A DNA stretch of 64,000 nucleotides from Streptomyces sp. SCL15-4 (GCF_033366695.1 NZ_JAOBTQ010000001.1:1798001-1862000), one strand, 5' to 3'; counted from the first letter of the stretch, positions 7,158-16,444 are shown. Numbers and translations are program-made. The notes: generated by a model from the letters alone, not told the origin.

Positions 7158-9005
7158 TCACCGCACGACCGCCTCCTCGACCAGCAGCCGGACCGCCGCC
7201 GCGATGCCCACCGAGTCGATGCCGGCCGCGTGCAGCTGCTCGTCCGGCGCGGCCGAGCCCGGCATGGTGCGCACCCCCAGCCGGACCAGACGGGGCACCG
7301 GCCGGCCGTCGCCGAACACCTCCGCGACGGCGTCGCCGAGGCCGCCCTCCGGGCGGTGGTCCTCCACCGTGAGCAGGCAGCCGGTGTCCTCGGCGGCGCG
7401 GCGCAGGGTGTCGGCGTCGACGGGCTTGACCGAGTACAGATCGATCACCCGCACCTCGATGCCCTCCTCGGCGAGCCGGTCGGCGGCCGTCAGCGCCTCG
7501 GGCACGGTCACTCCGGCCGCCACGATCGTCAGCCGGTCGTGCTCACCGGAGCGCAGCGTCTTGCTGCCGCCGACCGGGAACTCCTCGTCCGGGCCGTAGA
7601 GCACCGGGGTCTTGCCGCGGGAGGTGCGCAGATAGCGGATGCCGTCCAGGCCGGCCATGGCCGCGACCAGCCGGGCCGTCTGGTTGGCGTCGCACGGGTA
7701 GAGCACCGTGGAGCCGTACACGGACCGGAACATCGCCAGGTCCTCCAGGCCCATCTGCGAGGGCCCGTCCTGGCCGATGGCGACACCGGCGTGCGAGCCG
7801 ACGAGGTTGATCCCGGAGCCGCTGATGGAGGCCATGCGCACGAAGTCGTGGGCACGGGTGAGGAACGCGGCGAAGGTGGCGGCGTACGGCACCCAGCCGC
7901 GCGTGGCCATGCCGACGGCGCTCGCGACGAGCTGCTGCTCGGCGATGTAGCACTCGAAGTAGCGGTCCGGGTGTTCCTTGGCGAATTCCTCGGTGCGGGT
8001 GGAGTCGCCGACCTCGCCGTCCAGGGCGACGACGTCGCCGCGCGCGGTGCCGAGCGCGGCGAGGGCCTTGCCGAAGGCGTCCCGGGTGGCGGCCTCCTCG
8101 CCCACCTCGAATCGCGGCAGCCGGACCGCCTCGGTGGTCAGGGAGCGCAGCGCGGCGGCGACCTGCGGCTCGCTCACCCGGACCCGCAGGTCACGCTGCC
8201 CGCCGAGTTCGGCGATGGCCTCCTCGGCCTCGGGCAGCGGCTTGCCGTGCAGTCCCTCGCGGTCCTCCACGGAGGCGACGCCCTTGCCCTTGAGGGTGCG
8301 GGCGAGGATCACGGTGGGCTGCCCGGCGGTGGACAGCGCCTCGCCGTACGCCCGGTCGATCTTGTCGACGTCGTGCCCGTCGATCTCGATGGTGTGCCAG
8401 CCGAAGGCCTGGAAGCGGCGGGCGTAGGCGTCCAGGTCGTGGCCGTGCCGGGTGGGGCCGCGCTGGCCGAGCCGGTTGACGTCCACGATGGCGACGAGGT
8501 TGTCCAGGTTCTCGTGACCCGCGTGCTCGGCGGCCTCCCACACCGAGCCCTCCGCCAGCTCGCTGTCGCCGCACAGCACCCACACCCGGTAGCCGGTGCG
8601 GTCCAGCCGCTTCCCGGCGAGCGCGATGCCGACGCCGACCGGCAGGCCCTGGCCGAGCGAGCCGGTGGCCGTCTCCACCCAGGGCAGCCGGCGGGGCGTG
8701 GGATGGCCCTCCAGCCGGCTGCCGAGCTTGCGGAAGGTGACCAGCTCGCCGTCCTCGATGGCGCCGGCCGCCTTGTACGCGGCGTACAGCAGCGGGGAGG
8801 CGTGTCCCTTGGACAGGACGAAGCGGTCGTTGGCGGGGTGTTCGGGACGCTCGAAGTCGTAGCGGAGGTGGTTGGCGAGGAGGACGGCCAGCAGGTCGGC
8901 GGCGGACATCGAGGACGTGGGGTGCCCCGATCCGGCGGCGGCGGACGCCCGCACGCTGTCCACGCGCAACTGCTGGCCGAGTTCGGCGAGTTCGTCGGTG
9001 TTCAT
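7158..9005 (-). CDS. tkt: Transketolase, short animal-like type
   Basis: 615 residues, against about 690 for usual bacterial transketolase. GSGHPTSS (25-32), the thiamine-diphosphate motif GDSELAEGSVWEA (146-158, with GDS in place of GDG) and VDVNRLGQRGPT (174 on) are seen. The stretches GHENLDNLVAIVDVNRLGQ and FGWHTIEIDGHDV resemble vertebrate transketolases more than the long bacterial form. The pyrimidine domain has YIAEQQLVASAVGMA, and the C-terminal domain VEDHRPEGGLGDAV. Known role: two-carbon transfer between sugar phosphates in the pentose phosphate pathway. It starts at ATG 9005, 17 bases after the flavoprotein gene stop, so the two are probably co-transcribed. Confidence 0.9.
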   Translation of the reverse strand: MNTDELAELGQQLRVDSVRASAAAGSGHPTSSMSAADLLAVLLANHLRYDFERPEHPANDRFVLSKGHASPLLYAAYKAAGAIEDGELVTFRKLGSRLEGHPTPRRLPWVETATGSLGQGLPVGVGIALAGKRLDRTGYRVWVLCGDSELAEGSVWEAAEHAGHENLDNLVAIVDVNRLGQRGPTRHGHDLDAYARRFQAFGWHTIEIDGHDVDKIDRAYGEALSTAGQPTVILARTLKGKGVASVEDREGLHGKPLPEAEEAIAELGGQRDLRVRVSEPQVAAALRSLTTEAVRLPRFEVGEEAATRDAFGKALAALGTARGDVVALDGEVGDSTRTEEFAKEHPDRYFECYIAEQQLVASAVGMATRGWVPYAATFAAFLTRAHDFVRMASISGSGINLVGSHAGVAIGQDGPSQMGLEDLAMFRSVYGSTVLYPCDANQTARLVAAMAGLDGIRYLRTSRGKTPVLYGPDEEFPVGGSKTLRSGEHDRLTIVAAGVTVPEALTAADRLAEEGIEVRVIDLYSVKPVDADTLRRAAEDTGCLLTVEDHRPEGGLGDAVAEVFGDGRPVPRLVRLGVRTMPGSAAPDEQLHAAGIDSVGIAAAVRLLVEEAVVR

Positions 9006-9022
9006 GAGTCTCCTAGATCTCC

Positions 9023-10507
9023 TTACAGGTCTGCTCGGGGACTGCTCGCAGGCCCCGTCGTGCTCGGTTTCGGGGCGGGGTGGCCGTCCGGCCGGATGCC
9101 GCGGCTCCCGTGGGTCATGGGCTCCTCTCCCCCGGCGTCCTCGGCCCGCTCGTGCTCGGGTCCGCGGCGTGCCTCGTACGGGCCGGGCCCCGGCTCCTCG
9201 GGGGCGCCCGGGACCCGTGCCGGTTCCGGTGCGGCCGTGTCCAGCGGTACCGGCCGGGACCGGTCCAGCCCCAACTGCACGCCTTGGCGCGGGAGTACGG
9301 CGTCCAGCAGCCAGTCGGCGGCGACCCGGACGCGGTTGCCGGGCAGCGCGGCCAGGTGGTGGCCGCGGGTCACCGCGCCGGCCGCGAGACCGGACAGCGG
9401 GATGCCGAACGGGTTGGCGGCGGCCCGGGCCCCGCCGAGGTCGACGGCGAAGCCGGCGCCGCGGTGGTGGTACGGGCGCCGGCGGCGGCCGAGCCCGAGC
9501 GTGGCGGCCAGGTTCTCCCCGGCCACCCGGCCCTGCCGCCAGGCGTGCCGGGCCGTCATCGCCGTGAACTCGCCCGGCCGGTCCGGGTCGGGCACGGCGG
9601 CGGCGTCCCCGCAGGCGAACACCTCGGGCCGATCGGGCAGCCGCAGATAGGCGTCGACGATCAGCCGTCCGCGCTCCAGCGGCTGCCCGAGGGCCTGCAC
9701 CAGCGGATCGGGCCGTACGCCCACGCACCACACCAGGGTCCGGGACGCGAGGAACTCGCCGTCGCTGAGCAGCACGCCGTCGGGGGTGGCCTGCCGGACC
9801 GAGGTGCCGGTCCGCACCTCGACCCCGCGGGCCCGCAGCACCCGCTCGGCCGTCCGGGACAGCCGCTCGTCCAGCTCCGGCAGCACGCGCGGTGCCACGT
9901 CCAGCAGGATCCAGCGCGGGCGCAGCCCGGCCGGCAGCGGGTTCCGGCGGGCCAGCCGGTCGGTGAGCAGGTGGGTCTGGGCCGCCACCTCGGTGCCGGT
10001 GTAGCCCGCGCCGGCCACCACGAACGTGCACCGGGCGGCGGCCGACTCCGGGCTGTCGGCAGCGGCGAGTTCCACCTGCCGGGTCACGTGGTCGCGCAGG
10101 TACAGCGCCTCGGGCGGTCCCCGGAAGCCGTGCGCGTGCTCGGCGACGCCGGGGACCGGCAGCAGTCTGTTGACGCTGCCGACGGCCAGCACCAGCCGCT
10201 CGTAGCCGAGCGTGTCCGCGCCGCCCTCGGGGCCGCGGTAGTGCACCGTGCACCCGTCCAGGTCGACGCGCTCCGCCTCGCCGAGGACCAGCCGCACCCC
10301 GCGCAGCGTGCCGGGCAGCGACACGGTGACCCGGCGGGCCTCCAGGACGCCGGCGGCGACCTGGGGCAGCAGCGGCAGGTACAGGAAGTGATCGGTGGGG
10401 TTGAGCAGCGTGATGTCGGCGCGGTTCCGGGTGAGCCGGGCCAGCGTGCGGGCGGCCTGATACCCGGCGAAACCGGCGCCGACGATCACGACGCGAGGTC
10501 GGCTCAC
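9023..10507 (-). CDS. FAD-dependent oxidoreductase, NADH dehydrogenase type II-like
   Basis: 494 residues from a GTG at 10507. Residues 5-16 give the FAD-binding VVIVGAGFAGYQ; a second Rossmann motif, FVVAGAGYTGTEVA, lies near residue 165; RPEVFACGDAAAV near 295 is the second FAD contact. The region TLLNPTDHFLYLPLLPQVAAG is typical of NDH-2. Known for the family: electron transfer from NADH to quinone at the inner face of the membrane without proton pumping. The last 90 residues are Pro/Glu/Gly-rich and probably disordered. It precedes the transketolase gene by 17 bases on the same strand. Confidence 0.85.
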   Translation of the reverse strand: MSRPRVVIVGAGFAGYQAARTLARLTRNRADITLLNPTDHFLYLPLLPQVAAGVLEARRVTVSLPGTLRGVRLVLGEAERVDLDGCTVHYRGPEGGADTLGYERLVLAVGSVNRLLPVPGVAEHAHGFRGPPEALYLRDHVTRQVELAAADSPESAAARCTFVVAGAGYTGTEVAAQTHLLTDRLARRNPLPAGLRPRWILLDVAPRVLPELDERLSRTAERVLRARGVEVRTGTSVRQATPDGVLLSDGEFLASRTLVWCVGVRPDPLVQALGQPLERGRLIVDAYLRLPDRPEVFACGDAAAVPDPDRPGEFTAMTARHAWRQGRVAGENLAATLGLGRRRRPYHHRGAGFAVDLGGARAAANPFGIPLSGLAAGAVTRGHHLAALPGNRVRVAADWLLDAVLPRQGVQLGLDRSRPVPLDTAAPEPARVPGAPEEPGPGPYEARRGPEHERAEDAGGEEPMTHGSRGIRPDGHPAPKPSTTGPASSPRADL

Positions 10508-10838
10508 GGTGCGCCTCCGGCGGTGTGGCTCGTACGAGGTCTTCCGCGTAACCGGGGCCGGGGCCGCCAAACGCCGGGCGGGCCACCGTTACGCCGGCCG
10601 GGGCCGGGACAGCGCGGCGTCGCGCTCCCGGCGGCGTCTCGCGCCCGGCGCGACCGGTCCTCCGGGGCCGGCCCGGGCCGGGCCACGCGTCCCGGGTCGG
10701 CGGCGCCACGAAGGTGCGCCGCGTACGGAGACGATGCCGCGCGGCACATGAGCACGTTGCGGGCGTGCGCCGGCGGAAGTCGGAGAACCGAGGGTGCCGC
10801 CGCGGCTCACCGGGTGAGCACCGCCGGACCGGCCGCCG
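10508..10838. other. Intergenic region with a 15-base palindrome
   Basis: 331 bases without a convincing gene; the reading frames through it are compositional. It should contain the promoter of the flavoprotein-transketolase pair, but I see no clear -10/-35. At 10805-10819 there is a perfect palindrome, GCTCACC-G-GGTGAGC, 20 bases beyond the stop of the small membrane-protein gene. It could be an operator or, less likely given its tiny loop, part of a terminator. Confidence 0.4.
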
Positions 10839-11252
10839 TCAGGCCCTGTGGCGCGGGCTGTCCGGCGGGTTCTGGGGCATCGGGGGGTAGGGCATGCCGA
10901 GGCCCGACGGCGGGGCTCCGGGGGCTGTGCCGCCGATCACGCGGTGCGGGGTGTGGTGGTCTCCGTGGGCCGCGCGGCGCAGGAAGTACGCCGCCACGCC
11001 GAGGAGTGCCGCCGTGATCAGGGCCGCGGCCCAGCCGGGCAGGCCGGACGCCAGGGCCAGGCCCGCCGCGAGGGCCACCGCGCCGCCCGCGTACAGGGCG
11101 GCGGCGCCCGAGGCGGCGTACAGCATGGCGGTGCGGCGCTGCTTGCGGGACTGCTCGCGCAGTTCGTCGCGCACCGTCTCGCGTGCCACCTGGGCCAGTT
11201 CCTCGACCAGGTGGCGGTCCAGATGATGTTCCAGGTGCTCCGAACGGTTCAT
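10839..11252 (-). CDS. Holin-X-like small integral membrane protein
   Basis: 137 residues from ATG 11252. A charged amphipathic N-terminus (HLVEELAQVARETVRDELREQ) is followed by two membrane segments, AMLYAASGAAALYAGGAV to about residue 70 and WAAALITAALLGVAAYFL to about 95, then a His/Pro-rich tail. This matches actinobacterial proteins grouped as putative Holin-X / phage holin family. Despite the name there is no phage context; such genes are chromosomal and of unknown function. It is transcribed divergently from the VOC gene starting at 11333. Confidence 0.75.
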   Translation of the reverse strand: MNRSEHLEHHLDRHLVEELAQVARETVRDELREQSRKQRRTAMLYAASGAAALYAGGAVALAAGLALASGLPGWAAALITAALLGVAAYFLRRAAHGDHHTPHRVIGGTAPGAPPSGLGMPYPPMPQNPPDSPRHRA

Positions 11253-11332
11253 GCCGTGCGGGTACCCGTCCCTCACTGTGCGTAACGCGGAGACCGTGCG
11301 CGCCGCGGGCGGCCCCAACTAGGCTCGCCCGT

Positions 11333-11680
11333 ATGGAGATTCTGGGCGCTTCGCTGCGCATCTGCGTCGACGACCTCGACACCGCGGTCCCCTTCTACGA
11401 ACGGCTGACCGGCACCGGCGCGCTGCGCTTCACGCGCGGCGGGGTCGAGGTCGCCGCGGTCGGCTCGTTCCTGCTGATGAGCGGCCCGCGGGAGGAGCTG
11501 GAGATCCTGCGCAAGGTGGCGGCGACGATCGCGGTGAAGGACGTGGAGGAGGCCCATCGGCTGCTGACCGGGCTGGGCGCGAGGATCGTCGCGGGACCGG
11601 TGCCGACGCCGGGGGGCCGCAATCTGCTGGCGGTGCACCCGGACGGGTCGGTCTTCGAGTACGTGGACCAGCGCGGCTGA
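11333..11680 (+). CDS. VOC-family (glyoxalase/bleomycin resistance-like) protein
   Basis: 115 residues, one VOC module pair: MEILGASLRICVDDLDTAVPFYERLTG at the start, and TIAVKDVEEAHRLLTGLGARIV then LLAVHPDGSVFEYVDQ in the second half. Known for the superfamily: metal-dependent isomerases, dioxygenases or antibiotic-binding proteins built from repeats of the beta-alpha-beta-beta-beta unit. The usual metal residues are incomplete (no obvious His in the first strand), so a binding role is as likely as catalysis. It ends five bases before the stop of a GNAT gene on the other strand. Confidence 0.8.
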   Translation: MEILGASLRICVDDLDTAVPFYERLTGTGALRFTRGGVEVAAVGSFLLMSGPREELEILRKVAATIAVKDVEEAHRLLTGLGARIVAGPVPTPGGRNLLAVHPDGSVFEYVDQRG

Positions 11681-11685
11681 ACCGG

Positions 11686-12231
11686 TCAGCCGCGCATCTC
11701 GGTGGTCAGGGCCCAGCGCTCGTGGTCGCGCCAGGCGCCGTCGACGTGGATCATGTCGGGCGAGAAGCCCTCCAGGCGGAACCCGGCGCCCCGGGCCAGG
11801 GCGATGGAGGCGGCGTTGCCGGGCTGCACGTTGATCTCCAGCCGGTGCAGGCCCAGCGGGCCGAACGCGTACCCGATGACCAGTTCCAGCCCTTCGCGCA
11901 TCAGGCCCCGCCCGGCCGCGTGCGCGAAGGCGCCGTAGCCGAGGGCGCCGCACCTGAAACCGCCCCGCACGATGTTGTTGATGTTGATGAATCCGGCGAT
12001 GTCCCCGCTGTCCCGCTCGCACACCAGGAAGCCGGCCCGGGCCGGGTCGTCGATCAGCCGGCCGGCGTAGTCGGCGTACGCCTCGTCGGTGTCCGGCGGG
12101 AACAGCCAGGGCCGGTGCAGGTCCTTGCTCTCGCGGGCCCGGGCGGTGAACTCGGGGCCGTCCCCGAGGGTGAAGGGGCGGATGGCGACGCGGGGGCCCT
12201 CGGCGAGGTACCGGGACGGGTGGTGCGGCAT
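11686..12231 (-). CDS. GNAT N-acetyltransferase, RimJ/RimL type
   Basis: 181 residues. The start resembles RimJ/RimL enzymes (GPRVAIRPFTLGDGPEFTARA), with CERDSGDIAGFININNIVRG and the acetyl-CoA site AAGRGLMREGLELVIGYAF, then LHRLEINVQPGNAASIALARGAGFRLEGF. Known for the family: acetylation of protein N-termini or small amines with acetyl-CoA. The target is unknown. It is convergent with the VOC gene and starts 18 bases from the S66 peptidase stop. Confidence 0.87.
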   Translation of the reverse strand: MPHHPSRYLAEGPRVAIRPFTLGDGPEFTARARESKDLHRPWLFPPDTDEAYADYAGRLIDDPARAGFLVCERDSGDIAGFININNIVRGGFRCGALGYGAFAHAAGRGLMREGLELVIGYAFGPLGLHRLEINVQPGNAASIALARGAGFRLEGFSPDMIHVDGAWRDHERWALTTEMRG

Positions 12232-12248
12232 CCGTCCAGCCTACGGCG

Positions 12249-13172
12249 TCAGCGCAGGGCCGGCTCGTCCAGGGTGAGCGTGCCCGCCTCCGTATCGAGC
12301 GCGGCGGTCACCCCGAACGGGACCGTCAACGCGCCCGCGCAGTGCCCGAATCCGGTGTTCTCGGCGACCGGCACCCCGAGCCCGCCGAGCCGGTCGGCGA
12401 ACAGGGCCCGCAGCTCCTCCTGGCCGGCGCAGTCCTCCCAGGAGCCGAGCAGCACCCCGCGCACCCCGTCCAGCCAGCCGGCCCGCAGGAGCTGGGTGAG
12501 GTACCGGTCCAGCCGGTAGGTCTGCTCGCCGACGTCCTCCAGGCACAGCAGTCCGCCGCGCGCCGAAGGCCGGGCGCCCGGGGTGCCGAGTTCCGCGGCG
12601 AGCAGGCACAGGCAGCCGCCGAGGGTGACGCCGCGGGCCCGGCCGGGGACGAGGGGGGTGCCGCCGAAGGTCAGGGTCCGGACGGTCTCGGGCGCGAACA
12701 GCGTGGCCCGCAGGTGCTCCTGGGTCCGCTGGTCCTTGACGAAGTCGGCGCCGGCCGCCACCGGCCCGTACAGCGTGGCGAGCCCCAGCCGGGTGGCGAT
12801 GGCCTCGTGCAGGACCGTGACGTCGCTGAAGCCGATGAACAGCTTGGGTCCGGCCGCGCGCAGCGCGTCGAAGTCGAGCAGGTCCAGCATGCGCTGGGCG
12901 CCGTAGCCGCCGCGGGCGCACAGCACCGCGTCCACGGCGGGGTCGCACCAGGCGTTCTGGAAGTCGGCGGCGCGGTCGGCGTCGGTGCCGGCCAGATAGC
13001 CGAGGCCCGGCCGCCGGTCGAGGACGTGAGGCGCGGCCACCGGGTCCAGGTCCCAGCCGCGCAGCACGTCCAGGCCCGCCTGGAGCCGTTCCTCGGGCAC
13101 CGGACCGCTGGTGGCGACGACGGCGACCCGGGCGCCCGGGGCCAGCCGGCGCGGGCGGGCGAGTCCGTTCAC
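12249..13172 (-). CDS. LD-carboxypeptidase (peptidase family S66)
   Basis: 307 residues from a GTG at 13172. The S66 triad is visible: nucleophile Ser116 in IGFSDVT, Glu212 in CLEDVGE, and His277 in NTGFGHCAG. ARGGYGAQRMLDLLD is another family block. Known for the family: cuts the bond between meso-diaminopimelate or LL-diaminopimelate and the D-Ala of tetrapeptides during peptidoglycan recycling, or related microcin substrates. It is the last of four overlapping peptidase genes; its GTGA start overlaps the S9 peptidase stop. With a cytoplasmic D-aminopeptidase in the same operon, a role in D-amino-acid peptide recycling is plausible. Confidence 0.88.
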   Translation of the reverse strand: MNGLARPRRLAPGARVAVVATSGPVPEERLQAGLDVLRGWDLDPVAAPHVLDRRPGLGYLAGTDADRAADFQNAWCDPAVDAVLCARGGYGAQRMLDLLDFDALRAAGPKLFIGFSDVTVLHEAIATRLGLATLYGPVAAGADFVKDQRTQEHLRATLFAPETVRTLTFGGTPLVPGRARGVTLGGCLCLLAAELGTPGARPSARGGLLCLEDVGEQTYRLDRYLTQLLRAGWLDGVRGVLLGSWEDCAGQEELRALFADRLGGLGVPVAENTGFGHCAGALTVPFGVTAALDTEAGTLTLDEPALR

Positions 13173-15136
13173 GGGGTCAGCTCCACCGTCGGGGCGGGCG
13201 GTGCCGGGTCCAGCCCGAACACCTGGGTGTACAAGGAGAGTTCGGCCTCCAGTGCGCGGATCATGGTCTCCGCGCGGCGGAAGCCGTGGCCCTCGCCCTC
13301 GAACGCGAGGTAGGCGTGGGGTACGCCCCGGCCGGCGGTCCGGGCGAGGAAGCGCTCGCACTGGGCGGGCGGGCAGATGACGTCGTCCAGGCCCTGGAGC
13401 AGCAGGAACGGCACGGTGAGCCGGTCGGCGTGGGTGATCGGGGAGCGTTCGGCGTACCGTTCGGGGACCTCGGCGAGCGGGCCGATCAGCGACTCCAGGT
13501 AGCGGGACTCGAAGTCGTGGGTCTCGCCGGGGCCCCAGGAGGTGAGGTCGAGCACCGGGTAGCTGATGGCGCCGCAGGCGTAGACATCGGTGGTGGTCAG
13601 GGAGGCGGCGGCGGTCCAGCCGCCGGCGCTGCCGCCCCGGATCGCCAGCCGGGCGGGGTCGGCGGCGCCCTCGGCGGCGAGGGCACGGGCGACGGCCGCG
13701 CAGTCCTCGACGTCGACCACGCCCCACTGTCCGCGCAGCCGCTCCCGGTAGGCCCGGCCGTATCCGGTGGAGCCGCCGTAGTTCACCTCGGCGACGCCGA
13801 TGCCCCGCGAGGTGAAGTAGGCGACGGCCAGGTCCAGGACGAGCGGGGTCCGGCTGGTGGGTCCGCCGTGCGCCCAGATCACGTACGGCGGGCGTTCGCC
13901 GTCGGGCGCGGTGCGCGCGGGGTGGTGCGGCGGGTAGACGTGGGCGTGCACCTCGCGGCCGTCGGGCCCGTGGAAGGTGCGCACCTCGGGCCGCGGGTAG
14001 TAGGCGGGGTCGACGGAGTCGCGGTGGCGGGCGCCGACCACGCGGGCGCGGCCGGTGACGGTGTCCAGCTCGACCACCTCGTACCCGGTGTGCGGGCCGG
14101 CGCCGACGGTGACGACACGCTGACCGTGCACGGCGAGGGTCGGGGCGCACTCGGTCCAGGGGCCGGCGGCGTCCACGATCTCGCCGGTCTCCGGGTCCAG
14201 TATCCCGAGCGCGGCCGGTCCGCGTCCGTGCACGACCGCCAGCAGGCCGTTGTCCAGCGGCGCGAACCAGCGCGCCCCGAGCTGCCACAGCGGACCGCCG
14301 AACTCCTCCTGGCGGCCGCACAGCGGGGTGCCGTCGCGGTAGAGGTGCCACCAGCCGCCGCGGTCGCTCGCGTACACAAGGCTGCCGTCCGGCGCCCACT
14401 CCGCCTGGCAGACGGCCTCCTCCGGGCCTCCGGCGACCGTGCGGACGCCGGTCAGCCGGCCGTCGCCGGTCACGTCGGCGACCAGCAGCTCGGTGCCGTC
14501 CCACGGCATCCGCGGATGGTCCCAGCCGAGCCAGGCGGCCCGCCGGCCGTCGGGCGAGAGCCGGGCGCCGGTGACGAACCGGTGGCGGGAGGCGGTGAGT
14601 TCGCGGACGGCGGCGCGGTCGGCGGCGGCCGAGCCGTCCAGCGGTACGGCGACCAGGACCCGCCGCACGTCGTCCGGCCCGTCCCCGGTGAACTCCTCCA
14701 GCACGCACCACACCTCGCCGCGGGCCGGGTCCACGCGGGGTTCGGCCCAGCGCAGGCCGCCGGCCACCGGGGAGAGGGGGGTGAGCGGGACGGGTTCGCC
14801 GCCGGGCTCGTACCGGTACAGCCGCTGGTCGGCGAAGTGCGCGAAGACGATCAGCGGCCGGCCGCCGGTCACGGCCCCGGTCCAGGGCCGGCCGCCGTAC
14901 TCGATGACCCTGCTGCGGACGTTCCACGGCGCCGGCAGCACGGTCTCCTCGGTGCCGTCGGCGCGCCGCCGGACCAGGGCCCGCCGGCCGCCCTCGGCCG
15001 GCCGGGGTTCGGTCCACCAGATCTCGTCGCCGACGAACTCCACCCAGTCCGGGCGGCCGTCGTGCGCGGCGGCGAGCGCCGCGGTGACGGGCGACGGCCA
15101 CGATCCGTACGGCGCGGTGCGCATCTGTTCCCCCAT
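13169..15136 (-). CDS. Prolyl oligopeptidase family serine peptidase (S9)
   Basis: 655 residues. The N-terminal 380 or so form a beta-propeller-like WD/TolB region (repeats such as LSPDGRRAAWLGWDHP and WAPDGSLVYASD). The C-terminal alpha/beta-hydrolase has the nucleophile Ser503 in RGGSAGGW, Asp584/585 in QGLDDVICPP and His617 in GEGHGF, with the oxyanion block WAHGGPTS. No signal peptide is seen, so it is cytoplasmic. Known for the family: cleavage of short peptides or acyl-peptides. It starts three bases after the M20 gene and is coupled to the S66 gene. Confidence 0.9.
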   Translation of the reverse strand: MGEQMRTAPYGSWPSPVTAALAAAHDGRPDWVEFVGDEIWWTEPRPAEGGRRALVRRRADGTEETVLPAPWNVRSRVIEYGGRPWTGAVTGGRPLIVFAHFADQRLYRYEPGGEPVPLTPLSPVAGGLRWAEPRVDPARGEVWCVLEEFTGDGPDDVRRVLVAVPLDGSAAADRAAVRELTASRHRFVTGARLSPDGRRAAWLGWDHPRMPWDGTELLVADVTGDGRLTGVRTVAGGPEEAVCQAEWAPDGSLVYASDRGGWWHLYRDGTPLCGRQEEFGGPLWQLGARWFAPLDNGLLAVVHGRGPAALGILDPETGEIVDAAGPWTECAPTLAVHGQRVVTVGAGPHTGYEVVELDTVTGRARVVGARHRDSVDPAYYPRPEVRTFHGPDGREVHAHVYPPHHPARTAPDGERPPYVIWAHGGPTSRTPLVLDLAVAYFTSRGIGVAEVNYGGSTGYGRAYRERLRGQWGVVDVEDCAAVARALAAEGAADPARLAIRGGSAGGWTAAASLTTTDVYACGAISYPVLDLTSWGPGETHDFESRYLESLIGPLAEVPERYAERSPITHADRLTVPFLLLQGLDDVICPPAQCERFLARTAGRGVPHAYLAFEGEGHGFRRAETMIRALEAELSLYTQVFGLDPAPPAPTVELTP

Positions 15137-15139
15137 CGT

Positions 15140-16444
15140 CTACGCCGTCCTCAAAAAGCGGTCCAGGACGCGGACCCCGAAGTGCAGTGCCTCGACGGGC
15201 ACGCGCTCGTCCACGCCGTGGAACAGCGCCTGGTAGTCGAGGCCGGCGGGCAGCTTCAACGGGGCGAAACCATAGCCGGTGATGCCGAGCCGGGAGAACT
15301 GCTTGGCGTCCGTGCCGCCGGCCATGCAGTACGGCACCACGTGTCCGCCGGGTGCGAACTCCTCGACGGCGGCCCGCATGCGCGCGAACAGCGGGGCGTC
15401 CACTGGTGCCTGGAGGGCCACTTCGCGGTGGGCGTACTCCCAGTGGACGTCCGGGCCGGTGAGCCGGTCCAGGGTGGCGGCGAACTCCTCCTCGGTGCCG
15501 GGCAGACAGCGCCCGTCCACATAGGCGACCGCCTCGCCGGGAATGACGTTGAGCTTGTAACCGGCGTCCAGCATGGTCGGGTTGGCGCTGTTGCGGACGG
15601 TCGCCTCGACCAGCCGGGCGGCGGGGCCGAGCTTCTCCAGCAGCCGGTCCACGTCGGCGCGGCCGGCGTCGATGCCGTACAGCTCGGCGAGCGCGTCCAG
15701 GGCGGCCCGGACGGTGGGGGTGGGCCGCAGCGGCCATTCGTGCTCGCCGATGCGGGTGACGGCGGCGGCGAGCCGGGTCACCGCGTTCTCCCGGTTCACC
15801 TTGGAGCCGTGCCCGGCCCGGCCGCGCGCGGTGAGCTTCAGCCAGGCGGTGCCGCGCTCGCCCGCCGCGATCGGGTAGATCTCGCGGCCGGAGCCGTCGT
15901 GGAAGGTGTAGCCGCCCGCCTCGCCGACGCCTTCCGTGCAGCCCTCGAAGAGTTCGGGGTGCCGGTCGGCGAGGAATCCGGAGCCGTCCACGGCGCTGGC
16001 CTCCTCGTCGGCGGTGAAGGCGATGACCAGGTCGCGGCGGGGCCGTACGCCCTGCCGGGCCCAGGCCCGGACCACCGCGAGGATCATCGCGTCCATGTTC
16101 TTCATGTCGACGGCGCCCCGCCCCCACACCATCCCGTCGCGGACCTCGCCGGAGAACGGGGGCACGCTCCAGTCGGCGGCCTCGGCGGGTACGACGTCGA
16201 GGTGGCCGTGGACGAGCAGCGCGTCGGCGGACGGGTCGGTGCCCTCGATCCGGGCCACCACGTTGGTGCGGCCCGGGGTGCGCTCCAGCAGCAGGGGTTG
16301 CAGGCCCGCACCGGCCAGCCGTTCGGCGGCGTACTCGGCGGCCGGCCGCTCCCGGCAGTCCCCGCCGCCCCGGTTGGCGGTGTCGATGCGGATCAGGCCG
16401 GAGGTGAACTCCACGACCTCGTCGAGTGCCTGCGGGTCAGCCAT
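15140..16444 (-). CDS. M20 family metallopeptidase
   Basis: 434 residues. Metal and catalytic residues of M20 are in place: His81 and Asp83 in HGHLDVVP, Asp113 in GAVDMKN, Glu147-Glu148 in TADEEAS, and the lid domain GRAGHGSKVNRENAVTRLAAA, then CMAGGTDAKQF near 375. Known for the family: two-zinc enzymes that remove an amino acid from dipeptides or N-acyl amino acids in the cytoplasm. The ATG lies inside the last codons of the M55 gene (8-base overlap). Confidence 0.9.
   Translation of the reverse strand: MADPQALDEVVEFTSGLIRIDTANRGGGDCRERPAAEYAAERLAGAGLQPLLLERTPGRTNVVARIEGTDPSADALLVHGHLDVVPAEAADWSVPPFSGEVRDGMVWGRGAVDMKNMDAMILAVVRAWARQGVRPRRDLVIAFTADEEASAVDGSGFLADRHPELFEGCTEGVGEAGGYTFHDGSGREIYPIAAGERGTAWLKLTARGRAGHGSKVNRENAVTRLAAAVTRIGEHEWPLRPTPTVRAALDALAELYGIDAGRADVDRLLEKLGPAARLVEATVRNSANPTMLDAGYKLNVIPGEAVAYVDGRCLPGTEEEFAATLDRLTGPDVHWEYAHREVALQAPVDAPLFARMRAAVEEFAPGGHVVPYCMAGGTDAKQFSRLGITGYGFAPLKLPAGLDYQALFHGVDERVPVEALHFGVRVLDRFLRTA

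Noticed and set aside
7158..10709. Extension of the transketolase frame far upstream
   Set aside because: The extra residues are Arg/Pro/Gly-rich shadow of the flavoprotein gene; similarity begins at the ATG at 9005.
10839..11252. Holin-like gene as sign of a prophage
   Set aside because: No integrase, lysin, structural genes or attachment repeats around it; such genes are common chromosomal genes in Streptomyces.
12249..16127. A single uninterrupted minus-strand frame of about 1290 codons
   Set aside because: It joins the S66 gene to out-of-frame readings of the S9 and M20 genes. High GC removes stops; only the last 308 codons show family similarity.
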